DNA of 64,000 bases, taken from Cohnella algarum (GTDB taxonomy: Bacteria > Bacillota > Bacilli > Paenibacillales > Paenibacillaceae). Position 1 is the first letter of the stretch. Each line of letters opens with the position of its first letter. The translations under genes and the position numbers were made by a program. Location of the stretch: assembly GCF_016937515.1 (NCBI RefSeq), contig NZ_JAFHKM010000002.1, positions 2,289,001-2,353,000 of the forward strand. The letters run 5' to 3'. Below are positions 45,082 through 53,476 of this stretch, piece after piece. The notes under the pieces are model-generated. The model searched no databases. It had not been told where the DNA came from and was given only the letters and a program-made list of their open reading frames with translations.

Positions 45082-45651
45082 ATGGAGGCGATGCGCTTGG
45101 CGCGGCGGCGCGACGGGTGCAAGGGCTGCGCGGACAGCGTCCGGGTGTCGCCCGACAAGCTCGAGCGGCTGATCGCGGTCGCCCTGCAAGGGAGGGAAGC
45201 GGCGGCGGAGGCGGAAGCCGCCCGGCGGCTTGCGGCTTGCCGGGCTTGCCCCGGCCTGCAATACGGCACGACCTGCCGGTACTGCGGCTGTCTGGTCGAC
45301 GTTCGGGCGAGGCTGCGGGGTTCGGCTTGCCCGCATCCGGGCGCTTCCCGCTGGCGGAGCGAAGAAGGCGGACGGACGGATGCAGGTCGCCGGGCAGAGG
45401 CGGGCGATGGGACGGATGAAGGCCGTCGGGCAGAGAAGGGCGATGGGATGGATGAAGGCCGCCGGGCAGAGACGGGCGATGGGATGGAGGAAGGCCGCCG
45501 GGCAGAGAAGGGCGATGGGACGGATGAAGGCCATCGGGCAGAGAAGGGCGATGGGACGGATGAAGGCCATCGGGCAGAGAAGGGCGATGGGACGGATGAA
45601 GGCCGTCGGGCAGAGAAAGGCGATGGGATGGATAGAGGCGGCCGGGCATAA
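45082..45651 (+). CDS. Small Cys-rich protein with a 12-residue tandem repeat tail
   Basis: 189 aa, starting 6 bp after the arabinofuranosidase stop. The N-terminal 90 residues carry conserved Cys pairs (CKGCADS, CRACPGLQYGTTCRYCGC), which suggest a zinc-ribbon or iron-binding fold; I recall similar small proteins as DUF6171. The C-terminal half is seven near-perfect repeats of 12 residues (EGRRAEKGDGMD type), encoded by a 36-bp tandem array. The repeat is open in several frames on both strands, so the tail may be a recent expansion without function. There is no clear ribosome site before ATG 45082. Confidence 0.65.
   Translation: MEAMRLARRRDGCKGCADSVRVSPDKLERLIAVALQGREAAAEAEAARRLAACRACPGLQYGTTCRYCGCLVDVRARLRGSACPHPGASRWRSEEGGRTDAGRRAEAGDGTDEGRRAEKGDGMDEGRRAETGDGMEEGRRAEKGDGTDEGHRAEKGDGTDEGHRAEKGDGTDEGRRAEKGDGMDRGGRA
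45391..45642. repeat. 36-bp tandem repeat, seven units, inside the Cys-rich gene
   Basis: CGGGCAGAG starts at 45391, 45427, 45463, 45499, 45535, 45571 and 45607, always 36 bp apart, with a last CGGGCA at 45643. Units differ by a few substitutions and no indels, which keeps the reading frame. Confidence 0.95.
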
Positions 45652-45755
45652 AGCAGGCGTTTGGTCATGAAAGATTTGCGGCATGAATGGTTTTCGGCAT
45701 TCATCATTTACGGCATGAAGGATGGGAACGGCCGGAACCGAAAGGAGATCAACGG

Positions 45756-46724
45756 ATGAACGAGAGCACCCGGTATGCGAACCCTGTCGTGGAGAGACGG
45801 GCCGATCCCTGGATTTACAGGCATGCGGACGGATATTACTACTTTACCGCTTCGGTGCCCGAATACGACCGGATCGAGGTGCGCCGCTCGCGGACGATTC
45901 AGGGGCTCGGCCGCTCCGAACCGGCGACGGTGTGGAGGAAATACGAGTCGGGGCCGCTTAGCGCGAATATATGGGCGCCCGAAATTCACTATCTGGACGG
46001 CAAGTGGTACATTTATTTTGCCGCCGCGCGCACGTCCGAAACGCGGGACGGCCTGTTCGACCATCGGATGTACGCGCTGGAAAACGAGTCCGCCGACCCG
46101 CTCGAGGGGACATGGACGGAAAAAGGGCAAATCCGCACAAAATGGGAATCGTTCAGCCTGGACGCGACCGTTTTCGAGCACCGAGGCGAACGATACTACG
46201 TATGGGCGCAGAAGGACCCGGACATTCCGGGCAACTCGAACTTGTACATTTCGAAAATGAGCAATCCGTGGACGCTGTCGGGCAAGCAGACGATGCTGAC
46301 GAAGCCCGAATACCCGTGGGAAAAAGTCGGCTTCCGGGTCAACGAAGGCCCCGCCGTCCTGAAGCGGAACGGCCGAATCTTCATCTCGTATTCGGCGAGC
46401 GCGACCGATCGCAACTATTGCATGGGGCTGCTGGCCGCGGACGCGTCCGCCGATCTGCTCGATCCGCGCTCCTGGACGAAGTCGCCGGAGCCGGTTTTCG
46501 CGTCGAGCGAGGAAAACGGTCAGTACGGCCCCGGTCACAACAGCTTCACCGTCTCCGAGGACGGCCGGGACCTGCTCGTCTATCACGCCCGCGGCTACAA
46601 GGAGATCGAAGGCGACCCGCTGTACGACCCGAACCGCCACACCCGCGTGCAGCCGTTCGGCTGGAACGCGGACGGCACGCCGAACTTCGGCGTGCCGGTC
46701 AAGGACGGCGGCGCCGTTGGGTAA
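45756..46724 (+). CDS. Glycoside hydrolase family 43 (arabinofuranosidase/arabinanase-like)
   Basis: 322 aa from ATG 45756, behind AAAGGAGA. A five-bladed propeller pattern: catalytic base Asp in ERRADPWIYRHADGYYYF, the WAPEIHYLDGKWYIYFAA blade, and the acid Glu in NEGPAVLKRNG, followed by GPGHNSFTVSEDGRD. There is no signal peptide, so it works inside the cell with GH51 on imported arabino-oligosaccharides. The distance from the Cys-rich gene is 104 bp; co-transcription is likely. Xylosidase activity cannot be excluded. Confidence 0.9.
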   Translation: MNESTRYANPVVERRADPWIYRHADGYYYFTASVPEYDRIEVRRSRTIQGLGRSEPATVWRKYESGPLSANIWAPEIHYLDGKWYIYFAAARTSETRDGLFDHRMYALENESADPLEGTWTEKGQIRTKWESFSLDATVFEHRGERYYVWAQKDPDIPGNSNLYISKMSNPWTLSGKQTMLTKPEYPWEKVGFRVNEGPAVLKRNGRIFISYSASATDRNYCMGLLAADASADLLDPRSWTKSPEPVFASSEENGQYGPGHNSFTVSEDGRDLLVYHARGYKEIEGDPLYDPNRHTRVQPFGWNADGTPNFGVPVKDGGAVG

Positions 46725-46925
46725 TGCGGGCGTTGGCATGCAGGCTTTGCCGACCGGCATTCTATTGCATCGCCACCGCCGAGCGCCCGGACCTGCGCGC
46801 GGCAGGGCCTGCCTAAGCGATAGGGAGAAGGATCGAGAAGCCTTTCTCGGAAATCGTCTTGGCCCTCCGGAGTTCCGGTGGAGCCTTGGCGACTCGGCTT
46901 CCGCCCGCCATGCGCATCGGCCGAA

Positions 46926-46987
46926 TTGAGTAAATTACCCAACTCGGCCGACCGCGAGCCTGGAACCGCGCCCGGTTGAGTAACCAT
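46926..46987. repeat. 52-bp family repeat, left part of an array split by an IS
   Basis: TTGAGTAA at 46926 and 46976 are separated by a 50-bp unit in which the A-tract linker is 2 bp shorter than elsewhere. The sequence breaks at ACCAT (46983-46987), where the IS3-type element begins, and resumes with ACCAT at 48251. The remainder of 46725-46925 holds no supported gene. Confidence 0.8.
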
Positions 46988-47055
46988 GCAGCTAGAATAA
47001 AAGATGGACACTCGTTAAGATAAACCCAATAATAAGATTAACGGGAGGTGTTCAC

Positions 47056-47352
47056 ATGGGTGGACAACGGGTGCATTACAACGAGGAGTTCAAACAAAGA
47101 ACGGTAAGGTACATCCAGGAACAAACGAAGACGGTCGTACAGATTGCGCAGGAATTGGATATTCCGGAAAAGACGTTATACGGGTGGGTAGCAAAGTATC
47201 GTCAGTTTGAGGTCGAGCCCGTTAACAGCGCAGATCGGATTCGTGAGCTGGAATGGCTTCTCCGCGAGAAAGACAAGCAGGTTGCAGACCTCGAACAGGA
47301 GCTTGAAATCATAAAAAAAGCAGTGCACATCTTCAGCAGCCCAAGAAAGTAA
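47056..47352 (+). CDS. IS3-family transposase OrfA
   Basis: 98 aa. A helix-turn-helix of the Tnp-8 type (VQIAQELDIPEKTLYGWVAK) and a C-terminal leucine-zipper-like helix (IRELEWLLREKDKQVADLEQ). The frame contains a slippery heptamer A AAA AAA at 47313-47319, in register with the orfA codons. A minus-one shift there leads into orfB and would make the active OrfAB fusion. Alone, OrfA acts as a regulator in related elements. Confidence 0.92.
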   Translation: MGGQRVHYNEEFKQRTVRYIQEQTKTVVQIAQELDIPEKTLYGWVAKYRQFEVEPVNSADRIRELEWLLREKDKQVADLEQELEIIKKAVHIFSSPRK

Positions 47353-47390
47353 GATTTCAATTCATTGAAGATCATCGCTCCGACTTTCCT

Positions 47391-48212
47391 GTGGAGAAGA
47401 TGTGCGCGGTACTCGGTGTTTCTCGGAGCGGTTATTACAACTGGAAGGATGCGCAGCCAAGCAACCAAGCCCTTCTGAAGGAGAAGGTGATGGAGCGCAT
47501 CACGTATCATTTCTACGACAACAAAGAACGGTACGGGAGCCCGAAGATCACGCACTTGTTGCATGAAGAGGGCTTTCAAATAACCGAGCGAACGGTAAGC
47601 AACTACATGCGGGAGTTAAACCTGCGTTCCTGCGTATCTCGTAAATTCAAGGTCGTTACCACCGACTCCAATCACAACAATCCCGTCGCCCCGAACACGC
47701 TAAATCAAGCGTTTGCAACGGAGAAGCCGAATCAAGTATGGGTTGCAGATATTACGTACATTCCTTGTAACGAAGGCCGCTTGTACCTCGCGAGCCTGCT
47801 AGACCTATGCACACGTGAGGTCGTTGGATGGCGTCTGGGAGACCGCATGACCGTCGATCTGGTCCTGGGCGCGCTAGATGACGCCTACGAAGCGAAAAAG
47901 CCGCCGGAAGGCCTTCTGCACCACAGCGATCGTGGTTCCCAATACACGTCAGAAGATTACCGTAAGCAACTTGAAACCTACAAAATGGAAGCCAGCATGA
48001 GCCGAAAAGGAAACTGCTATGACAATGCGTGCATCGAGTCCTTCCACAGCATTCTGAAGAAGGAGCTCATTTACTGCACCAAGTTTAAAACGAAAAAGCA
48101 GGCGTACGACGAGATCTACGAGTACATCATGCTGTTCTACAACCGCAAACGAATCCATGGTGCACTTGGCTATCTGTCGCCGGTTCGTTTTGCTGCCAAC
48201 TTTGCTTCTTAA
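47391..48212 (+). CDS. IS3-family transposase OrfB (DDE integrase core)
   Basis: 273 aa from GTG 47391; in practice made as a fusion from the slip site near 47319. An HTH-like start (MCAVLGVSRSGYYNW) is followed by the rve core: WVADITYIP (first Asp), HHSDRGSQYTSEDY (second Asp) and DNACIESFHSILKKEL (Glu), then YNRKRIHGALGYLSPVRF. All three catalytic acids are present, so the element looks intact and possibly active. Confidence 0.92.
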   Translation: MEKMCAVLGVSRSGYYNWKDAQPSNQALLKEKVMERITYHFYDNKERYGSPKITHLLHEEGFQITERTVSNYMRELNLRSCVSRKFKVVTTDSNHNNPVAPNTLNQAFATEKPNQVWVADITYIPCNEGRLYLASLLDLCTREVVGWRLGDRMTVDLVLGALDDAYEAKKPPEGLLHHSDRGSQYTSEDYRKQLETYKMEASMSRKGNCYDNACIESFHSILKKELIYCTKFKTKKQAYDEIYEYIMLFYNRKRIHGALGYLSPVRFAANFAS

Positions 48213-48254
48213 TTACTCAATTTGAGTGTCCACTTTCTTGACAGAGGTTCACCA

Positions 48255-48358
48255 TTACCCAACTCGGCCGACCGTGATCCTGAAACCGCACGCAGTTGGG
48301 TAACCATTACCCATCTCGACCGAGCGTGAGCCTGGATCCGCACTCAGTTGAGTAATCC
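48255..48358. repeat. 52-bp family repeat, middle part of the array
   Basis: TTACCC starts at 48255 and 48307, 52 bp apart. The first unit has a perfect 10-bp inverted repeat, TTACCCAACT...AGTTGGGTAA. The array is cut again at GTTGAGTAATCC (48347-48358), where the IS110-type element appears to begin. Confidence 0.88.
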
Positions 48359-48597
48359 CCTATGACGTTACCGTCACCGCCATAGATGAAAATGTGGTCG
48401 TACGCATCCTTTTATCCTTCTTACATTCTGGACAAACAGATAATGAACAGATCAAAAGACGGAAATTTATTGGTCCCCCGTTGAGTAATCCGTCTTATTG
48501 CAGTTTGCGAGAGCCGCCCATTGTCCCTAAAGACGCGTATAAACTCTCTCCTTTAGGACTGCATGGTCTGTTTAATCTGAAACAAGAGGGTGTTGGT
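48359..48597 (+). ncRNA. Putative bridge RNA region of the IS110 element
   Basis: A 239-bp non-coding left end before the transposase start, where IS110-group elements are known to encode the bridge RNA that pairs with target and donor DNA. GTTGAGTAATCC at 48480-48491 is identical to the 12 bp flanking the element (48347-48358). CGTATAAA at 48536-48543 is identical to the right end of the element (49978-49985). The order, target-like then donor-like, matches known bridge RNAs. RNA ends and folding were not determined. Confidence 0.45.
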
Positions 48598-49834
48598 ATG
48601 GATGCTGTACGTCAAATTTGTGCTGGTCTGGATGTCCATCAGGAAACCGTAGTTGCATGCGTCTTGTCGGGTTCGTTGGAGCACAAACCCAAGTCCGAAA
48701 TCCGCACGTTCGGTACCACTACCCGCGAATTGCTGGAGTTGCAGGATTGGCTCGAGGAGCGCGAGTGCCGAGAGGTAGCGATGGAGAGCACCGGTGTGCT
48801 GTGGAAGCCAATATGGAACGTCCTGGAGTCCACCTGTGAATTGACTCTCGCCAATGCACGGCAGATTCAAAAGATGCCGGGACGTAAAACCGACGTTCAA
48901 GACGCACAGTGGATCGCCCAGTTGCACCGCTGCGGGTTGGTACAACCCAGCATGGTCGCCCCACAAGAAATCCGTGAGCTTCGGGACTTGACGCGGTATC
49001 GTCGCAAACTGGTGCAGCAAACGACCTCCGAGAAGAACCGTGTTCACAAAATCTTGCAGGATGCCAACATCAAGCTCACCACCTTTATGTCCGATTTGTT
49101 TGGCGTCTCCGGCCGGGCTTTATTAGACCGACTTGTCGACGGCGAGGTATTGGAGGAGGCGGAAGTTCGCCAGCTCGTCAAATCCCAGTTGAAGAAGAAA
49201 GTCAAACCACTCATGGACGCACTGAATGGTAAACTGCTGAAACATCATCGCGAAATGATCAAGTACCACCTGGAGCACCTGAAGTTTCTCGAGGATCAAA
49301 TTGGGCGGTTAGAAGAGAAAGTTCAAGCGCTGATCCAACCATACGAAGAAGAGGTGAAATTGCTAGATACGATTCCCGGCATGGATCGCACAGCGGCAAT
49401 CACGCTGCTGGCTGAAATTACGCCTAATGCGGCTAAGCATTTCTCGTCAGATGCCAAGCTGGCCTCTTGGGTCGGTGTAGCCCCTGGGAACAACGAAAGT
49501 GCAGGCGTGAAAAAAAAAGTTAAAGCCCGTAAAGGGAACAAACATGCAAAAGGGATCTTATGCCAAGCGGCATGGGCAAACGCTAGAAGCAGTAACCCGA
49601 ATTGGCGACTATTTCAGGAGGGTAAGAAAGCGCCGAGGTGACCAAAAAGCAGCTGTCGCCACAGCCCATCTGATTTTGCGAATCGCCTATGCGATGCTTC
49701 GAGACCGGGTAAATTACCAGGAAATTGAATCCATCGTATTTCAGGAGTCGACCTCCAAGATGGTGGAACGTTTAACGAAACAGTTGCACCAGCTTGGATA
49801 TAATGTCGATTTGAAACCTACTGGAACAACCTAA
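48598..49834 (+). pseudogene. IS110-family DEDD transposase, frameshifted near the C-terminus
   Basis: ATG 48598 behind AGAGGG. The N-terminal RuvC-like domain has GLDVHQETVVACVL (Asp), MESTGVLWKPIWNVLE (Glu) and RKTDVQDAQWIAQL (two Asp). The C-terminal transposase-20 domain has DTIPGMDRTAAITLLAE and ASWVGVAPGNNESAG with its conserved Ser. At about 49600 the frame runs into GGKKAPR-like codons and stops at 49641. Removing one C from the CCC in AACCCGAATTGG restores NRIGDYFRRVRKRRG and the normal end (HLILRIAYAMLRDRV) to 49834. If the insertion is real, the element cannot move by itself. Confidence 0.8.
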
Positions 49835-49842
49835 ATTTTTAA

Positions 49843-49982
49843 AAAAATTAGGGTTAAGATTTCGGGGTAGTGGGTCTTTTTTTTGCCTTCTTACGGCACT
49901 TCATTTTCGTATAAAAATTAGGGTTAAGATTTCGGGGTAGTGGGTCTTTTTTTTGCCTTCTTACGGCACTTCATTTTCGTAT
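49843..49982. repeat. Two direct copies of a 70-bp block at the IS110 right end
   Basis: AAAAATTAGGGTTAAG begins at 49843 and 49913, and the following 54 bp match throughout, including a T8 run and ACTTCATTTTCGTAT. The second copy meets the repeat array directly. A duplicated right end could come from a failed or repeated transposition event. Confidence 0.85.
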
Positions 49983-49986
49983 AAAA

Positions 49987-50316
49987 AATTACCCATCTCG
50001 ACCGAGCGTGAGCCTGGAGCCGCGCTCAGTTGAGTAAAAGTTACCCATCTCGACCGACCGTGAGCCTGGAGCCGCGCTCAGTTGAGTAAAAATTACCCAT
50101 CTCGACCGACCGTGAGCCTGGAACCGTGCTCAGTTGAGTCACCATTACCCATCTCGACCGACCGTGAGCCTGGAGCCGCGCTCAGTTGAGTAAAAATTAC
50201 CCATCTCGACCGACCGTGAGCCTGGAACCGCGCGTAGTTGAGTCACCATTACTCATCTCAACCGGCCGTTCACCTAGAACCGCGCGCAGTTGAGTAACTA
50301 TTACCCCTCTCGACCG
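49987..50316. repeat. 52-bp palindromic tandem repeat array (TTACYCA family), right part
   Basis: TTACYC starts at 49989, 50041, 50093, 50145, 50197, 50249 and 50301, each spaced exactly 52 bp. Each full unit runs TTACCCATCTCGACCG...GAGCCTGG...CAGTTGAGTAA, with linkers AAAA or CACCA. The region 50317-50414 between the array and the GH130 gene shows nothing further. Confidence 0.95.
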
Positions 50317-50414
50317 GCTATATGGGGATATGGGTATGGGTGCGGAGAAAAATCAGAGGCTCAAGGTGGCGGAGGGCACGGCGGAGGGCTATGTCGATGA
50401 CCGGCTCCTCTACC

Positions 50415-51464
50415 TCAATCCAACGTGTCGAATATATCCTTCAGCGGAATGTCGGCCATCGCCATGGCTTCGTCCGCGGCTCCGTAATACATGCGAACCG
50501 TATCTCCGACGGTCAAGGCTCCGCACGAAAACACGACGCCGCCGAAAAAGCCGTCGACCTCGTAATCGGCTTCCGGCTCAAGGAAGGGACGGTTCGAACG
50601 GGCGAGCACGACGCCCGGGTCTTCCAGGTCGAGCAGGGCGGCGCCCATGCAATAGCGATAATCGGCGCTGGCTCCGTGATATAAAACGAGCCAGCCGCGT
50701 TCCGTGCGGATCGGAACCGCGCCGCCGCCCATACGGGCCGAATCCCAGCCGTTATCGCTAAGTCCCATCAAAAAGCGGTGATTTCCCCAATGCGCCAGAT
50801 CCGGCGATTCGGCGATCCACATTTCGGGCGCTCCGAACGAACGGGGAACGGGACGGTGCAGCGCGACGTATTTTCCGTTTATTTTTTCCGGGAACAACGC
50901 GACGTCCTTGTTTTCGGGCGGCAGCATCAGCCCGCGCCGCTTGAACGCGCGGAAATCCCGCGTTTCCGCCAGACCGACCGCGACGCCGCGCGGCGATACC
51001 GAGCTGTAGGCGATGTAATAGACGTCGCCGATTTGCGTGATGCGCGGGTCCTCGATTCCCCAGGCTTCGGACGGGAAGCGGGGAAACAGCGCGGGTTCGC
51101 GGTCCACGGTAAAATGAACGCCGTCCTTGCTGCGCGCGACGCGAAAATGGGAGAGCGAGGTGAGCGCGGCGACGATGCCGTTTTCGAAGACGACGCGGGA
51201 GTCGGAGAAGTCGTAGCGGGTGTCGCCGGCGTCAAAGCGCTCGATCGCGATATCGTCGCCCCGCTCGTTCAGCAGCGGAACGAGCACTTCGCCGTTTTGG
51301 CCGCCGGAGATCGGGGCTTCCGCTACGCGAAGCAGCAAAATCGTTTCGCCGCCATGCGAGGCGACGCCAGCATTAAACGCGCCCACGACCTGGAAGTCGG
51401 GCCTGGATGGCGGGACGTCGGATGGTTTGACGACGGGGTTGCGGTCGCAGCGTAGGATAGCCAC
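50415..51464 (-). CDS. Glycoside hydrolase family 130 (beta-mannoside phosphorylase-like)
   Basis: 349 aa, no signal peptide. Five-bladed propeller with family hallmarks: NPVVKPSDVPP start, VVGAFNAGVA, WGIEDPRIT (acidic pair), GWLVLYHGAS and the C-terminal YYGAADEAMAMADIPL. GH130 enzymes split beta-mannosides by phosphorolysis, giving mannose-1-phosphate. That product is the substrate of the ManC-type enzyme encoded at 15698, although the genes are far apart. The gene stands alone on the minus strand next to the repeat array. Confidence 0.9.
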   Translation of the reverse strand: MAILRCDRNPVVKPSDVPPSRPDFQVVGAFNAGVASHGGETILLLRVAEAPISGGQNGEVLVPLLNERGDDIAIERFDAGDTRYDFSDSRVVFENGIVAALTSLSHFRVARSKDGVHFTVDREPALFPRFPSEAWGIEDPRITQIGDVYYIAYSSVSPRGVAVGLAETRDFRAFKRRGLMLPPENKDVALFPEKINGKYVALHRPVPRSFGAPEMWIAESPDLAHWGNHRFLMGLSDNGWDSARMGGGAVPIRTERGWLVLYHGASADYRYCMGAALLDLEDPGVVLARSNRPFLEPEADYEVDGFFGGVVFSCGALTVGDTVRMYYGAADEAMAMADIPLKDIFDTLD

Positions 51465-51700
51465 GGAAATCCCTCATTTCAATATGGATTGATTATAAGT
51501 TTATTCCCCGAAAGCCGTCCGAAATGACCGGTCCGATCCGCAAGGCGCGCCATCGGTAACGACCCGAAACCATGTACATAACGCGTGTCCGGCCGACTCC
51601 AATTCAGCGCGCGATTCCGACTATGCCAAAAGGCGGCCGCCGAAACGGGCATTCGGGACCGCCTTGCCTTGTATGCCGTGCTTCTATGCCGTGCGCCGCC

Positions 51701-51886
51701 TTAGCGGATGTCGCACTTGTTTTGAATAAACCGGATCTGGTTTTCAAGCCGGTTCCGCTCCTCCGCCGTTTCGGGCGAGGCGTCGCCGGCGTTCGCCGCA
51801 TCGACCCGTTCCAGCTCCTGCCGGAGGCGGTGCAAATCCTCGCCTGCGCGGGAGCAGTCGTAGTCGCTTTCCAATTGATCGAGCAA
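51701..51886 (-). CDS. Small helical protein of unknown function
   Basis: 61 aa from TTG 51886, behind AAAGGAAG. It looks like one or two long amphipathic helices rich in Glu and Arg (LDQLESDYDCSRAGEDLHRL, then EERNRLENQIRFIQNKCDI), so a coiled coil is likely. Two Cys residues, no signal peptide. I do not recognise a family. It lies between the GH130 gene and the two-component system on the same strand, with more than 100 bp on both sides. Confidence 0.45.
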   Translation of the reverse strand: MLDQLESDYDCSRAGEDLHRLRQELERVDAANAGDASPETAEERNRLENQIRFIQNKCDIR

Positions 51887-52012
51887 GGGGACAACTTCCT
51901 TTCGCTTGGAGTCGCGGTTTATTATTTGTGGAAAAATTTGCGGCTATACAGCGCGCAGCCAAGATCGGTTCGATCGCACAGGGTCGCACGGGCTCGCACG
52001 GATAGAAGCAGA

Positions 52013-53476
52013 TTAACGCGCGAAGTTTGACGCGCCGCCCAAGTCCGCGAAACGCGCGGAGTTTGACTTCCCGCCCTGGTCCGCGCGAAGCGCCGGGAGC
52101 GTAAGCGCGAACACCGAGCCTTCCGGCGAACTGTCCGTCAGCGCCAATTCCCCGCCTTGAGCCCGCGCCAGCAGCTGGCTGTACGTCAGCCCGAGACCGA
52201 GGCCGCGCGTTTGCAGCTTTTTCCGGGTTCCCCGGTAAAACCGTTCGAATATATGCGGCCGATCCTCGGGGGCGATGCCGGTGCCGTTGTCCGCGACCTC
52301 GACGAGGGCGCGGTTTTCCGTTTCGGCCAACCGGATCCGGATTTGCAAAGGACGCTCCGGACTTGCGGCTTGCAGCGCATTATTCAGCAAATTGGTCAAA
52401 ATTTGCTGGATGCGGAGCGCGTCGCCGGCGGCGTAAACGGGAGCGTCGGGCCAATCCGCCGCGATCGCCGCATTTTGCCGCTTATGCGTCAGTTCCCATT
52501 GGTAGATGATTTCCGACAGGAGCGCGCGCAGGTCGAGCCGCTCGCTGGCCACCTCGACGCTTCCGGCGGACAAGGCGTTATAGTCGAGCAGGTCGGCGAC
52601 CATCCGCTCGAGTCGTCCCGATTCCCGCAGGGCGATATCGAGAAACTCCTTTCCCTCCTCCGGCGAGACGACCTCGTCCCGCACCGCCATCAGCAGCCCT
52701 TTGATCGAGGTAACGGGCGTTTTCAGCTCATGCGTCACGCCGGCGAGCGAAAGCGCCCGCCATTCTTCGAGCTGCTTCAAACGGCCGGCCATGTCCTTGA
52801 AGGAATCGACGAGCTCGTGAATTTCCCGTTCTTTCGTCTCCACTTCCAGGCGAACGTCATACTGGCCGCCGCGAATGAGCCGGGCGCCTTCCGCGACGCG
52901 CCGGATCGGCAAGGACAGCTTGCGCGACAGCAGGTAGATCGTAAGCCACCCCGAGAGGATCAGGGTCGCCAGCAGCACGGCGACGAGCGCCAGTTCGTTG
53001 GGGCTGGCGCCGAGGGATTTTTTGTTCATCAGCAGCGTCACCTGGCCGATTTCTTCCTCCCCGCCCCCGGGGATCGGCGTCGTGACCGCCTTCGTCCCGG
53101 GCTCCTTCGAGTCTTTCAAATCGGAGGTCATCCTTTTTTTCATGTCCTGCTCGCTGGTTTCCGGCTTGGAATAAAGCAGGTTGCCGTCTTTATCGGTAAC
53201 GAACAGGCACAGCTCGCCCTTGAAATTGAAATAGCGGAGCCGGCTGTCCAGCAGTTTGTCCATGTGCGGCGGAATGGCGAGCTCCCCGTCCGCGGAGACG
53301 ACCCGGTCGGCGACTTCCTGGCCAAGCAGTCCCGCCGTCTTGAGCCGGCTGTCCGTCGTCGTTTCCCGCATCCAGTACAAGGAGCAGAGCGCGATGACGG
53401 TAAAGCCGGCGAACAAAATGACGATGTACCGGATCGTCCAGTAGGAGAGCATCGACGTCAGCTTTTTCGGTTTCAT
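52013..53476 (-). CDS. OmpR-partner sensor histidine kinase
   Basis: 487 aa from ATG 53476. Two membrane helices (about 15-35 and 161-183) enclose an extracytoplasmic sensor of roughly 125 residues. A HAMP linker follows, then HisKA with His249 in LAGVTHELKTPVTS and a HATPase (NLLNNALQAA, DNGTGIAPED, RGLGLGLTYSQLL). The start overlaps the regulator stop by 4 bp (ATGA), marking a co-translated pair. The signal is not evident; the divergent YceI gene is the obvious candidate target. Confidence 0.92.
   Translation of the reverse strand: MKPKKLTSMLSYWTIRYIVILFAGFTVIALCSLYWMRETTTDSRLKTAGLLGQEVADRVVSADGELAIPPHMDKLLDSRLRYFNFKGELCLFVTDKDGNLLYSKPETSEQDMKKRMTSDLKDSKEPGTKAVTTPIPGGGEEEIGQVTLLMNKKSLGASPNELALVAVLLATLILSGWLTIYLLSRKLSLPIRRVAEGARLIRGGQYDVRLEVETKEREIHELVDSFKDMAGRLKQLEEWRALSLAGVTHELKTPVTSIKGLLMAVRDEVVSPEEGKEFLDIALRESGRLERMVADLLDYNALSAGSVEVASERLDLRALLSEIIYQWELTHKRQNAAIAADWPDAPVYAAGDALRIQQILTNLLNNALQAASPERPLQIRIRLAETENRALVEVADNGTGIAPEDRPHIFERFYRGTRKKLQTRGLGLGLTYSQLLARAQGGELALTDSSPEGSVFALTLPALRADQGGKSNSARFADLGGASNFAR

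Larger units (their letters stand above)
46988..48250 (+). mobile_element. IS3-family insertion sequence inside the 52-bp array
   Basis: About 1,263 bp. Flanks ACCAT at 46983-46987 and 48251-48255 read as a 5-bp target duplication, and removing the element restores a continuous repeat. Inward-facing TGGACACTC (left) and its complement GAGTGTCCA (right) lie near both ends as part of imperfect terminal repeats. It encodes overlapping orfA and orfB in the classic IS3 arrangement. Confidence 0.85.
48359..49985 (+). mobile_element. IS110-family element inside the 52-bp array
   Basis: Repeat sequence flanks a DEDD-transposase gene on both sides, so the element was inserted in the array. It has a non-coding left end of about 240 bp, the transposase gene, and a right end with a duplicated 70-bp block. 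No inverted terminal repeats are evident, as usual for IS110. Exact ends are estimated from where the array stops (48358) and restarts (49987). Confidence 0.75.

Noticed and set aside
42721..45684. A 987-codon minus-strand frame over the permease, GH51 and repeat genes
   Set aside because: Low-complexity shadow; its apparent N-terminal repeats are only the 36-bp tandem array read backwards.
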